From the NCBI GenBank assembly GCA_961205875.1, contig OY540815.1, forward strand, positions 18,661,638 to 18,725,637: a stretch of DNA of 64,000 nt, given 5' to 3'. A model generated the notes under the pieces. The model ran no database searches. It was not told the DNA's origin and was given only the letters and a program-made list of their open reading frames with translations. The DNA comes from Sialis fuliginosa (taxonomy: Eukaryota; Arthropoda; Insecta; Megaloptera; Sialidae). The translations under genes were made by a program, and so were the position numbers. Position 1 is the first letter of the stretch, and every line of letters begins with the position of its first letter. This document shows positions 20,691 to 31,912 of this stretch, piece by piece.

Positions 20691-21294
20691 AAGCTGCCTC
20701 CTCTGAAGTGAGACTACCATAAACACGTGTGTCAGTTTGGTACTCGAGGTGTATCGTATGATTAGTTTAATGCGCGTTAGAGATCGTGAGAACTCACCGG
20801 TACCGGTACCCGACAATCACAGGCAGTAGCGTCATGTACATATATAATGACACGCTCTCTTACAACGCAAACTACCAGTTGCAGCACGCGGTGTGTCTGT
20901 ATGTCTGTGCGTGAATTATACAATCACAATAATATACACTATACCAGCACCAGCCTCACAGATATTTGTACATGGAAGCGGCAATTGTTGTTTTATATAA
21001 AGCCAGTGTTGGAATCAGTTATTTTGTTAGTGGATACGAGTCGTTTAGAATATATATATGTTTAATATAACATTCGCTTTTTTTCTTCTTATTTTTTATA
21101 TCCCTTGTAATTTATTGTTTATTAATTATTGTTCTCATCTATTGTATACAGGATTATTCGCTAATTTGGTTATAAATTGTTTAAGGCGGTTTGGGCCGGA
21201 CTGTATAATACGATCGTTTCAAAACGATTTGTTTTTAATTTTTCTAATTAAATAAAATTAACGAATGTTATTTTTTTTAATTACTGAGAACCTA
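20691..21294. other. Unassigned DNA, partly less AT-rich
   Basis: The part at 20690-20990 is less AT-rich and includes GGTACCGGTACC (a perfect 12-bp palindrome near 20800). No supported gene; the three short frames have no recognisable domains. Confidence 0.35.
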
Positions 21295-21740
21295 TATTAA
21301 TGAAACTTGTTTGGGTCTGGTTTGAGGACGGTCCCATTTCAAAATCATCAAAACCGTGTGTAAGAGGGAGGGGTGACATTCCAATATATTTATTTTTCAA
21401 GATATCTCAAGATCGACACGTTACGTGAAAATTTTATAGAATCTTTTTTGTAGAGCTTTAAACATCGTAATTTGTTTTTTCTTTACTTTGACATATTTAA
21501 TGTGATTTTGATGTTTGCATAAATTTAGATTTAGATTGAAATTGTCAAAAAATTAAAAATATCTGAAAAAACAATTAGGTATTATTATTATTATTGTTAT
21601 TAAAATTGTATAAAAATCAAATGGTCAACCAATGTCAGGCAATTTATTTAAACACTTTATCTATTTTTATTTAAATTGTTCAATAATTTAATACCATTTA
21701 CGAGGAAGCACTGTGCATTTACTTGGCAGATATTTTAATT
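21295..21740 (-). repeat. Dispersed repeat C, copy 3
   Basis: Starts within the element (GACGGTCCCATTTCAAAATC) and ends with the ACGAGGAAGCACTGTGC then TTTACTTGGCAGAT block. Confidence 0.75.
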
Positions 21741-21839
21741 TTCTGTACACCTATATATACATAATTTATATCAATATATCCCAAAATGTTGTTTATTCAC
21801 AATACACTAGTAATAAAAGACAAAAAGATTATCCAAGAA

Positions 21840-22015
21840 AATAAATTCTGAACGCATCGCCGGAGTCTCTCCTGCCGGATATCTCCGGGTTCATGCGTCG
21901 TGATTCCGGTGACCGGAAATGACATCGCTTTACGATGGCGCGCACGTACACGAGACATACCGGAAACCGGAACCCTGTGCGGTGCCGATCGACCGAATGC
22001 TCATAATTGGTATAC
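21840..22015. promoter_or_regulatory. CpG-rich island, possible promoter or enhancer
   Basis: About 175 bp unusually rich in CpG for this window, with four GCCGG or CCGGAA words, including the near-palindrome TTCCGGTGACCGGAA. ETS-like CCGGAAAT and CCGGAAAC are present. No TATA box or start site can be placed, and no frame is convincing. Confidence 0.35.
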
Positions 22016-23854
22016 TTTTTCGTACAGAGAATAGAGCACTGATAGTTTGATGTAATTCATTACACAAACGACGAATTTAATTACGGAACATACGGAAATC
22101 AATTTTATTTTAGATATATGCAAATATTTGCTCTAATATACTTTTAATGTTATGATAAATTCGAAAATACATTTTTTCTTGTAAAGTAAATTTATAAATA
22201 TTTATTTATATTTTTATAAAAACAATAGTTTAGTTTGAGAACCTTTTAGATGTCCATTTTGACAAATAAATCACTTAGAATGCCTGTAACTTTTGATACC
22301 TTGAATTGAGAGTCATGACTTTGAAGATACTTTTGTAGAGAATTTTATCTTCTGTAAAATGATGTCCTTAAACTTTTTTTAACAGTTTTCATGAATCAGT
22401 AATACCAACTTTAGTACTAATGAATCATTTCCTCATGTTATTTAAATGGAAAACGGGATCCCTCTTTGCGACACCTCTTAAAATTAAAAAACTACAGGCT
22501 AATCCTTCGGCGAGGATTTATTTTAAGCCATAAACTAACTTATTTCGTAACGAGAGCAAATATCCATTTTTTACACACCGTTATATACATACATACATCT
22601 AGTACGCTAATATTTTTTAGAGAAGACTGTAAAAAATTAAATTATAAAATTTAACAAGACAATTTGCATATCAAAACAAAAGAAATGAGATAATGTCTCT
22701 AAAAAACTCCAAGCACAACAAATTGGCGGTGTCAACGCTAACCAATTTAAGACAAAACAGAGTCTAAATTATTTTTCTTCATCCGTCCTAAGTAATCCGG
22801 ATTTTTTTACAACTTTTTTCCGGCTATAAAACGCTAATTTAATCCCATTTCCGTAGCGCTGTTGAACGAGGGGTAGTTTTTTAATGTCAAGCCGGGGTTG
22901 TCAAACACTGAACTTGTTGCAGTGGTGTAGTTTACAACCCCCTTTCCTTTACTCACCCTCTCGTTTTTTATTTTACCCCTTAGGGCAGATGTACAACTGG
23001 TTTATGAGAGTTTAAAAGATATAATTTTAAATTGCAAAGTATGAATCATGAAAAGATTTGCATTGAAGTACAGAATTCCTGGTCAATATAGAATAAATAT
23101 ATATAGAATTATATATTTATAAATAATAAATTAAAACAATATTTAAAAAAATGTAAAATTTTTTATAACAATCTCATCTTTGAACCCACTTTTTCATTCA
23201 AAATAATCCCCCTCCTGCAAGATTTTCATTTGCCCCTCGTCAGAATTAACTGGCTAGGTTCGGAACTAAACTGTATTTGTATATAATAGGTGATCAAATA
23301 TGACAATTAATGGTTTATGTTATGTTATAATTTTGTAATTGATAAAATAATATGTATTTCGTCATTAAAATTTAAAATTTTTAAAAACTATAATAATAGA
23401 ATGCCCAGGGAAAATAAAGTTGAACCTGGGAAAAATTCATAACTGTATTTTCTTTAAATAATTAAAAATCGATGTAAATAAAGTAATAACAACACAAAAT
23501 TGAACATTTTTGAAAAACGATTATAATATTAACTGAAAGTGAAATAATACAAGTTTTAACTATTTACACATTGCATTCGTAAGCTTAGATATAGGGTTCG
23601 AGGGTGTAATGTTTAATGTAGTTGAGGGGGGGCGGTATACTAGTACCTACATATGTTCGTAGACCTAAGTGCTTTTTACCGCATGGGCGTTCGCAAGGGT
23701 TCGTATCTTGAATAATGTTGCAACGACATCAACGCCATGCGGTAACCATTGTAACTTGTAACCAACGTATTGAATTTTTCCATGTTGCAAAAATCGTAAT
23801 CATGTATCTAATAAACTATCCATCATTTTGTATTTGCCATTCTGAATTTCGTTA
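22016..23854. other. AT-rich DNA, nothing recognised
   Basis: Long stretch without gene, RNA or clear repeat. The 62-residue frame at 22466 has no recognisable feature. Confidence 0.5.
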
Positions 23855-23936
23855 AACTCCAAGGTATGCAAAGTACAAGGTAGCCTCAATAGCTCGGTGC
23901 GAAGAGGGAAATACGTCATCTGGGGTGCCCAAATAT
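23855..23936 (+). repeat. Element F-related fragment, left of the Tc1 element
   Basis: AAGGTATGCAAAGTACAAGG then a GAGGGAAATACGTCATC block and TGGGGTGCCC resemble the arm of element F. The same GTCATCTGGGGTGCCC block lies at 25646, on the other side of the Tc1 insertion. Confidence 0.6.
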
Positions 23937-23974
23937 AGAGAGAGAGAATGATGTGCCCAATCACAACAAATATA

Positions 23975-24002
23975 CAGTAGTGTGACATGAAATCCGAACA
24001 CG
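23975..24002 (+). repeat. Tc1 left terminal inverted repeat
   Basis: Reads CAGTAGTGTGACATG then AAATCCGAACACG. It matches the right end with 27 of 28 bases. Confidence 0.93.
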
Positions 24003-24284
24003 TATGAATTATCATTACCGGTACCAATATTTTTTTTGTATGTTATTTCAGGTAGGTTTTCTATTCATAGATGGTTAAGTACATCATTTAACTTTCATCT
24101 ACATATAAAATATTTCACAAAAAATCTTTTATTTACTTTATAATTTGTTTTATTTATCAATACGTATTTTTTCGCATGTGTGAAAAGGCAAAAATAAATA
24201 ATTTATACATAGTATTTATAAAGAATTTTTTTTATTTTTATAATTATTATAAAATTTGGATTATGTACATTTAAGAAAAAGTAT

Positions 24285-25390
24285 TTAATATTTAGTGGAC
24301 CCTCCTCTTGCTTTTATTACTGCTTTAATCCTTCTTGGCATTGAATGCACCAAATTTGTCAAATAATTTAGCTCTAAGTCCTCTTCCCAGACTTTTTTTT
24401 AGTGTATTTACTAATTCTTCTTTATTTTTCGGCTTATGTTGAGCTACTTTTTTTGAAATCATGTACCAACAGTTTTCTATTGGGTTTAAATCCGGGCTAT
24501 TTCCAGGCCATGCTAGGGTTTTCTATCCATTTTCTTTAATAAACGTTTGTACCTGTAAGAATTTTGAAGTTTTTTAGTAAGATTCATAAATAAAATACAT
24601 TTTTTAAGTAAATAAGTATATTTCTTACCTTTTTTGCTCGATGGCATGGCGCAGAATCGTCTTGAAATACACATCGATTAGCGGTTCTAAACTTAATTTT
24701 TATAAACGGCACTAAATGTTCTTTTAATATTTTTATATATCCGTCTGCGTTTAAATTGCCATTAATAACATGTAAAGGACCAACGTCCTTGCACGTAATG
24801 CACCCCCACACCATCACACTTGTTGGGAACTTGACGGTAGTGCGAATACATTTTTCGTGTAAATCTTCACCCGTTCGCCGGCGAATATATCGAACACCGT
24901 CTGTTCCGTGTAAATTGAATTTCGATTCATCGGAGAAAATTACACTTTCCCATTGTTTTTCAGACCAATTTTCATGTTCCCGAGCTCAGTGAAGTCGCGC
25001 AAGCTTCATTTTTTTAGTTAATAATGGCTTTTTCCGGGGCCTCCGCGCATTAAGCCCGCAGGAAATAAGCCTTTTACGCACTGTAGACGCACAAACCCGC
25101 ACTCCAGTTGCTTCAGACCACTGTGAACTTAATTCTGTTGACGTTGCTTCACGATTACTCAAACTCATTCTCTCTAAAAGTCTATCTTGGCGATTTGTTG
25201 TAACGCGTTTCTTACCGCTACCAGGTTTTCTCTCTGTAGAGCCAGTTTCGCGGTATTTTTTTAAAAGATCACTTACAGTTGACACACTACACTTTACTAT
25301 TTGACTAATTTCCCTCATAGTAAAGTTTTCTTCTCTTAAAGCTAAAATAATAGCTTTTTTTTCATTAGTTAATTTTGTAAATTTTGGCAT
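24285..25390 (-). pseudogene. Tc1-family transposase, broken, with a likely 76-bp intron
   Basis: DD34E transposase that would excise and insert its element at TA sites. From Met 25390, two helix-turn-helix units of the paired type occupy residues about 9-50 and 66-115. The catalytic part follows: FSDESKF (first Asp), then VMVWGCIT, GPLHVINGN and FQDDSAPCHRAKK (second Asp), and finally SPDLNPIENCW (Glu). Thirty-four positions separate the second Asp and the Glu. Between KK and VQTFIKENG lies 24553-24628, which begins GTAAGA and ends TTACAG on the coding strand; removing it restores the frame, so it looks like a spliceosomal intron. Three lesions remain: a TGA after residue 134, a TAG soon after the intron, and one extra A in an A8 run near 24393 that shifts the C-terminal frame. 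The protein would end in GGSTKY. It is inactive as written, although sequencing error in the A run cannot be excluded. Confidence 0.88.
24553..24628 (-). other. Probable intron in the Tc1 transposase
   Basis: 76 bp with GTAAGA at its 5' end, an AT-rich body and TTCTTACAG at its 3' end, read on the minus strand. Its length is not a multiple of three, and its removal joins AAAAAG to GTACAA in frame across a well-conserved transposase block. Confidence 0.7.
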
Positions 25391-25582
25391 TGTTGTATAA
25401 TAACTTCACTCGAAAAAGACAAAACTGACAATAAACATGTTTATGAAATGAAATCTCTTATATACCTAGCAGGATTAACTAGATAGTGGACACAGGTAGT
25501 CATCCCTTAACGAAAAACCCCATATTAATTACCAAGAAAACAAGTATAACTGTAAATAATAGAAATTTAAGACCTCTAATTT

Positions 25583-25610
25583 CGTGTTCGGATTTCATAT
25601 CACACTACTG
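25583..25610 (-). repeat. Tc1 right terminal inverted repeat
   Basis: Inverted copy of 23975-24002; it differs at one base (ATATG against ACATG). Confidence 0.93.
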
Positions 25611-25612
25611 TA

Positions 25613-25720
25613 GCCTTGTAACTTGGCGCGAGAAGGGGAAAATACGTCATCTGGGGTGCCCGAGCTAATTGGTCGAAAGCTACTGAGGCAACCTGTGTAT
25701 TTACTAACCTTTGTTAAACT
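25613..25720 (+). repeat. Element F-related fragment, right of the Tc1 element
   Basis: TTGGCGCGAGAAGGGG, then a TACGTCATCTGGGGTGCCC block and GCTAATTGGTCG resemble an F arm with altered E2F- and CRE-like words. It is adjacent to the shorter F copy. Confidence 0.55.
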
Positions 25721-25721
25721 C

Positions 25722-25886
25722 AAGGTATATAAAGACAAGGTTGTCTCATCAGTTCCTTTACCAATCAGAGTTGGCGCGGGAATTGACGTCACCACGAAGA
25801 CATATTCAAATATTAGAAATTTATATAATAGAATATCAATTCTAGGAGTCAAGAAGCTGATGAGATTACCTTGTCTTTATATACCA
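25722..25886. mobile_element. Palindromic element F, short copy 2
   Basis: About 165 bp bounded by AAGGTATATAAAGACAAGG and ACCTTGTCTTTATATACC. The left arm keeps CCAAT (25761-25765), TTGGCGCGGGAA (25771-25782) and TGACGTCA (25784-25791) in the same order and spacing as the 16.1-kb copy. The right arm has lost most of them. Confidence 0.7.
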
Positions 25887-26884
25887 TGCTATGTTAGAGA
25901 AATATCGTAAAAGCTGTAACAGAATGACACTCATGAGTAGCATTGTGTTAAACTTTCAAATGTATTTTCTAACCTTAAAACGCCTTATTAGCCAAAATAA
26001 AAAAAAACCAAGGGTTTAATGTTTATCGATGTACTACGTATGTGCAAAGTTTCAAGAATATCGGCGAATGGAACTTGAGTAGTGTTTTATGTTTTTCTTC
26101 AAATATCTTAAAGTTTTGTATCTTTCTGAACGAGAGGTAGATTTATATAGAACGAAGAAAGAAAACAAGAATTCTTGTGTAGAGTTTTATAAATATATAT
26201 CAGCACCGATGACCAAAGAGAATAATGTGTTGTACGTGACCCTGGCGGGGGTGTGTTCTCCCGAGACATTCCTCTACACCCCCGTCTACCCCACCCTTAC
26301 GTTTGGCAGTTATGTACATGTTTGTACATAACTGGTAGTCTAGTTTATTTGACTACTAACGTTTTTAATTTTGATCATATCGATTTTTGAAATTTTAGTT
26401 ATAAATACATTTGAAGAGGTGAGTTCCAAAACTCGTTCGTTCTATTTATAGTGGATTTTGAAAGAAAAAGTTACATACTTTTGAGTAAAATTCACTTAGA
26501 GCGAGTTTTGCTCAAAACTGAAATTTTTTTCGAGTTTTATTTAAATTCGGTTTTATTATATTTATTTTATTTTTTGTTTGAAAAATGTAACATTGTTTTA
26601 AAATATATTACCAAAAAACAAAAAAAAACTTTAATACAATTATAAAAAAAATTTTAAAAATTGATCGAAACTCGTAATTTAAAAATAAATAAATTAATGA
26701 CAAAATATATATGTACTGCAGATTACAACAATAACTCTGAAGAAAAGCAAACGCATAAAACAAGTAACAATTTATATCGACTCACAATAAAAGTACTTCC
26801 CACCCCCTCCAGAGTGAAATACAGACGGTGTTTAAGGGCTGTAGTTAGCTATTTCTCACATGAGGGTAGTTTATAACATTCAGG
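25887..26884. other. Unassigned DNA with a short GC-rich strip and a hairpin
   Basis: The part at 26215-26305 is GC-rich. 26308-26333 is an exact hairpin: AGTTATGTAC, a 6-base loop, GTACATAACT. The 64- to 80-residue frames here have no recognisable domain. Confidence 0.4.
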
Positions 26885-27010
26885 TGACATTTGGACGCCC
26901 GGGTAGTTAACGATGTCGTTATACGACCACTTCGATGCAGATCACGACGCAACCCCCACCACCTGTCTGCCGTTAAGTCCTGATCGTGTCCTGAAGGTCG
27001 TTAGGGAGGC
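26885..27010. other. GC-richer island
   Basis: CpG-containing unique DNA (GACGCCCGGGTAGTTAACG, CGACCACTTCGATGCAG). Its right part runs into the broken tandem repeat described next. Confidence 0.3.
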
Positions 27011-27965
27011 TTTAAGAATGTTTTATAATAATAGATACGATTAAAAAAAAAAAAAAAACTATGTTGGGTGGGCATTTTCTATAGGTTATCCAGGGCCGTT
27101 ACTAGAGGTTCTGGTGCTCCGTGGCATGATCGAGGGACCCTTTATATAATTTTTTTTGAATAATTTGGATGTATGTGACTATTTTCAAAAAAAAAAAAGT
27201 TTTTCTATAAAAATGTGAATGTTTTCAAATTTCAATTATTAATATTTTTTGTAAACAATTAAAATTACACCAGTAAAAAACAAACAATAATTTCTCATAT
27301 CGAGTTGCATAAAACTCGATTTATAGTGGAGTCATATTAGCGAAATTTGTTGAGAAAGCGACCGTGTAAGTTTTTTTAAAGGTATCTAAAATTATATTGG
27401 CCGGTTTGGCAAATTAAATGCATTTTCTTCGTTATGAGATTCCTTATAAAACTAAATATTTAAAAATATTACTTATTTTACAACGAACAATAGTAAATCG
27501 ACTTTAATAAAATATTGGGAAAATATATTCCTTATGATTATAAATATGTAAGTGTGACAAGTTCCAAACAAAACGGCTAAACAGATTTAAAAATAGAAAT
27601 TGACTCGTTGATACCTAAAAATAATTCTATAAATGTTTAAAAAAGATAATTTTTTAGGTTTTTGATTTTGAAAAAAATTTTCTTCGTGTTGAATCAAAAT
27701 TAGTATAACTCATAACTTTTTTTAATTCGATTTCGTAAAAAAAACCTTCCTTGTTCGGTGGCCTCTTATCTTCGGGGGACCCGGGGTAGTTACTCATGAA
27801 GGTCTTTATAGGCTCTTAGAATGTTTTATATAACAATAGATACGAATTAAAAAAATATATATATTTAAGTTGTAATATACTATTGGGTGAGCATTTTTGA
27901 TAGGTTATCTGTCTTTAAATTTGAATCGTGTCTTGAAAATCGTTAGGAAGGTTGTAAGAATATTT
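26960..27965 (+). repeat. Broken tandem repeat split by a ~700-bp insertion
   Basis: A unit with TCGTGTCCTGAAGGTCGTTAG, then a TTTAAGAATGTTTTAT block, ATAGATACGATT, an A-run, and TGGGCATTTTCTATAGG occurs at 26980-27090. A diverged version is at 27805-27910, followed by the start of a third unit (TCGTGTCTTGAAAATCGTTAG, 27925-27970). Between them, about 27092-27800 opens with CAGGGCCGTTACTAGAGG, an hAT-like kind of end. It closes near GGGGTAGTTACTC, but no clean terminal pair was found. Confidence 0.5.
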
Positions 27966-27970
27966 TGAAT

Positions 27971-28554
27971 AATAGATAAAATTTAAACAAAGTTTTTATA
28001 AAAGTAGGATCTATTCATTGAAAATTTAAAAGGAAATTGGTTATAATTTTCGTCATATGTTGAAAATGTCTTTTTGCGTCACATTAGAAGTGTTTTTTTA
28101 TTGTTATGATGTAACATTTACAATGCTGTCAGCTAGAGAGAAGTGTATACGTGAATATAAATGGGTACTTTGTCGTCTTGTGAGCAATTTAAACACGCTA
28201 TCTCAATTTTATTAGTTTTATCTTTTCTCGTATACTATTTAATTAATTTATTAGAGTTTGGGACATGTTTTCATATTTATTAATTGTCTTCTTAATTGAA
28301 TTATCTGAGATAATGCAATTAATGATGTATGAAACACTGACAATTTATGAAATTTATAAATACGTAGATTAAATGAGCGATAACACATATTATGTAAGTT
28401 GATATTTTTTATTTTATTGCCAGTATCTTCAAAATATTGTCACATGAAAAGTTTTGAAATTGTTGAAATACAAATTAAGGTATTTAAAAATTGTCATAAT
28501 TAAAGCTAAATTAATTTAATTGTGTTCTCACGGTAATTTAAAAAAAAAAAATTT
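27971..28554. other. AT-rich DNA, nothing recognised
   Basis: No gene, RNA or repeat could be supported. Confidence 0.5.
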
Positions 28555-28986
28555 TACATTTTAAAAATATCTGCCGAGTAAATGCACAGTCCTTCCTCAT
28601 GCTAAATTCACCAAAGGTAGTTTTATTTATTATTAAACAATTTAATAAAAATCGAGATAGTATTGAGATGAACTGCCTGCCATTGTGATATCTTGAAAAA
28701 ATAAATATTTTGGGACGTGAGCCCCCCGCCTTTACACACAATTTTGATGATTTTCAAATGGGACCGTCCTCATGGCAGACCCAACTAACCAACCAAGTTT
28801 CATTAATATCGGTTCAGTGGTTCATGAATTATACGTGTGACAAGGATTCGGGGGACAGACAGACAGAACGTTTGTTTGTCTTGACCTGAAACGAGAAGAT
28901 CAAGTTAAAATTTTGAAATCAACATTTTTTTTTTCATTTTAAAACGATCACAAAGCTTCTTGTATCTTCGATATTGCTAGGAAGCA
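28555..28986 (+). repeat. Dispersed repeat C, copy 4, internally deleted
   Basis: Starts ATATCTGCCGAGTAAATGC then a CCTTCCTCATGC block, and ends CTTCGATATTGCTAGGAAGC then AAAA. About half of the interior is missing compared with the 1.0-kb copy. Confidence 0.8.
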
Positions 28987-29059
28987 AAAATTATATACCT
29001 ACGTAGTGAGTACGAAAGAAGATAAAACAATAAACGCTTTGATATTTCGGTCTGCATTT

Positions 29060-29250
29060 GCGGATTATGATATTGTATAAAAGTTTGTAGCTTGGGCCCA
29101 AAGCCGCCGTGTTGCGGCGATGGCCGAGGTGTAACTTGGGACATAACTTGCGACCCTGCGGTAGACATGAATCAAACCCGCTGACCGCTGGACGAGGTCC
29201 CTGCATCCCTCGAGGACTGCTCTCTCCCCCGTCCTTATGTATCATACATT
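29060..29250 (-). repeat. GC-rich block, possibly SINE-like
   Basis: Read on the minus strand, CCTCGTCCAGCGGTCAGC is followed by GGGTTTGATTCATG, faintly like the A and B boxes of a tRNA-derived promoter. No tRNA fold, tail or second copy was found. It may simply be unique GC-rich DNA. Confidence 0.2.
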
Positions 29251-30985
29251 TTAACAAATTGTCTATTATGCATAACTGCTACAACATCCTACAAAACACA
29301 TATAATATGTAGATATAGTTAGGTTTATATATAGAATTTACCTGTATCTTATTTTCTTTCATATTTTATCAGAGCTTATTTTACAGTGCAGCTCTAAAAT
29401 TATAAATTGCAATAAACGTCTTTTATTATCGTACAAAATGATTTGTATTGGTTAATTGGCTAATTTAATTAAAATATTATATTTGCTATTCATTCATCAT
29501 AATCTATATTTATAGTTTGTTTTTATTTTGAGGTTCAATTTATTTTATGATTTAAAAAAAAATTTTTAGAGGTTTAATATTTTTTGTTCTGAGCTATATT
29601 AAAACTATCTTTAGGATGTATGAATAATATTACATTACTGTGCTTCAAATTTACTTTTTTATATGTGTATTATTCCTCCCCGACACGTGCATCAAGGGTC
29701 CCCGAGATCGGGGTGGTTTAATACAGTTTTCAAATTTTTTTCGAAACATGAAATTCATATTTATATTATCAAACTTTCAGTGAAAACAACTTTTGTTTTG
29801 GTTTTTTAATGTTTTCATACAGAAAATTTATATTTTGTTAAAAATGCATAAACCCTCCCCAACTCCCTCTAATTATTATTTATATTTATACAAAATCAAC
29901 AAACACCCCAAACAAATGTTACATCTTGACACAACATCAAATAATAATCTATAATAAACGCAAATATTTAACAGGACAAGAAAAATTATCAAAGCGAAAG
30001 AGGCTGGGGGGAATTCGTTCAAGCCGTTGTATACTCAATAAATATCAGTCAAGGGGTTCTCTACAACGTGTGTGTATGTATGTACAAACAGTGTAGAGCA
30101 TTTTGTAAATACAGAGGTTGACAGTTAAATAGAGTAGTGGACATTGGTCGAACGGAGTCTTTCATTATCATTTGTCAAACTGGTCAGTTAATGAAATTGG
30201 TGATCTAGAGTGCTGGGCTTCGGTGCTGACAGTAGCGATATCTAGTTGTGGAGGATATTAACACATTGATAATTTGAAAAATATTTAATTAGTTTTAATG
30301 AAGGAGAAAGAGGGGTAAAATGATGAAGCGGTTAAGATAACGAACAGGTTTTAATAATTTGTTGTCAAAAAAGAGATAGTGAATTTTCGGTATGCTGTCA
30401 TTTATAATTTACATATGCATCATTACTATTTAAAGATACTTTTTTAGTTATCATTTAAGTTCCAACAATAGATTGGTTGTTGATTCTTTGTAATTATATC
30501 GAGTATATTTTTTTAAGTTTGATATGTATTTAATGTAAAAAAATATACGAAAAAATAATTTTGTGTAGTAGATAATGTTATATGTTGAAATTTTAACTAC
30601 ATATGTACATAAATGAAATAAGAAACAATTATTGACGAATGCGACACTAATTTGAAATGACATGAAAACTAATTGGTCTTTATGAAATTACGCCAAGTCA
30701 TCTTCTGTTAATTTATTTATTCATTATTCATTTTAATACGACAAAATATCTAGATGGAATACTCAGAATTAAATTGTCTGATAAAAGAAACTCCGACTTT
30801 TGAAAAATAGATAGGTACTTACTTCATTAATTAAATAGTTACCTAAAATCAAAACTGGATTCTGGATCACTTAAATAAACATTATTCTAGGCTTCTTAGT
30901 AAAAGTAACAACAACAATCAAATGCTGCAATGGATTGATATGTATCTTTACAAATAGGTCAAACGGATTGTTTACTATTTTAGGT
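29251..30985. other. AT-rich DNA, nothing recognised
   Basis: No convincing gene. The minus-strand frame at 30451 (70 residues) is hydrophobic and lacks any recognisable family feature. Confidence 0.45.
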
Positions 30986-30989
30986 ATAT

Positions 30990-31260
30990 TTTGTTCTTCA
31001 GTAAATTACAGCACACATAATCATTTGTCACGTCATCAAAGGCTGCTGTGGGCTAATGAAGCCGAGAGACTATTATTGCCCGATGTCCATAGCGCACGCG
31101 ATCCTCAGGGGTCCGCTGGATGTTTATTGCCTCCGAAGCATTGTGTCTTCCACCACCTTCACGCCCTCTACCCGGGATTTATCGACATTGCCGTTAATGC
31201 ATCTGCACTATGTTGTTGAATTTATTTGCCAGGACATGGATTTCTGCACGCATTAAAGAC
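30990..31260. other. GC-richer island, candidate conserved non-coding element or lone exon
   Basis: About 270 bp of unique sequence with overlapping frames of 94 and 66 residues, neither showing a known motif. TTTGTCACGTCATCAAAGG (from 31024) packs a TGTCA homeodomain-cofactor-like word, ACGTCA and a TCF-like ATCAAAGG. GGCTAATGAAG follows. Candidate enhancer; an exon of an unrecognised gene is the alternative. Confidence 0.3.
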
Positions 31261-31313
31261 TAAGTGACCTGCAGGATAATTTTGGCTATGGTTTCGTTCT
31301 AGCAAGTAAAAAT

Positions 31314-31655
31314 CAGTGGCGTAGATAGGGGGGTGATTGAGATGATCAATCACCCCCCATGAGTTTAATTAGAGAAAATTCAAAGATATTTTTTTTTTAT
31401 TAAATTTCAAGTATGAATAAAATAGTAGAAGGAAATGGGAAAAATTTGGTAAATTAAGAGTAAAAAAAAAAGGTCTTCAGTTATTTTTTAATTTTGAATT
31501 ACCTTTTTTTTGTAATAAAAAGTACACTTAATACAGATTATATGATCAAAAAAAAAGGTCATTCAATTTTAAATTACACTAATCATTTTTTTTTTCGCCC
31601 CTCAGTCACCACTTGTCATATCGCCCCCCATCATAAAAAGCTATCTACGCCACTG
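31314..31655. mobile_element. hAT-type MITE with perfect 8-bp target duplication
   Basis: A 342-bp non-coding element. The ends CAGTGGCGTAGATAG and CTATCTACGCCACTG are perfect 15-bp inverted repeats, followed inward by G- or C-runs. GTAAAAAT is duplicated exactly on both sides (31306-31313 and 31656-31663), the 8-bp duplication expected of hAT transposases. Confidence 0.92.
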
Positions 31656-31912
31656 GTAAAAATTAATTCATTATGGTGGATTGCATAAAAAAATAACAGC
31701 ATCGGTTAGTTGTTCGATCGGTGAACGCGTTGCATAAAAGATAATATCCCATCGATTAAAAGTCACAGAGTTATATTTTAATTCAATAATCAACTAGATA
31801 TTCATCTATATACCGGACGGTTTTAAAAAACTTTCTAGCGAATTATTTCCAAAATAACGAATTTTCAGAGAAAAAGTTTCATGGTTTCGAGGGGGCTAAA
31901 TATTGACAATAA

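Larger units (their letters stand above)
23975..25610 (-). mobile_element. Tc1-like transposon, full-length with TA duplication
   Basis: A 1,636-bp element bounded by 28-bp terminal inverted repeats starting CAGTAGTGTGA and ending CCGAACACG (23975-24002 and 25583-25610), with a single mismatch between them. It is flanked on both sides by TA (23973-23974 and 25611-25612), the hallmark target duplication of this superfamily. The only coding content is a transposase gene on the minus strand. Near-identical ends suggest recent insertion, although the transposase is broken. Confidence 0.93.

Noticed and set aside
25595-25910. Overlapping 85- and 95-residue frames as genes
   Set aside because: They lie across the palindromic F-type repeats and are shadow frames of inverted-repeat DNA.
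29100-29250. A tRNA gene
   Set aside because: The A- and B-box-like words are weak, and no cloverleaf with acceptor and anticodon stems can be drawn.
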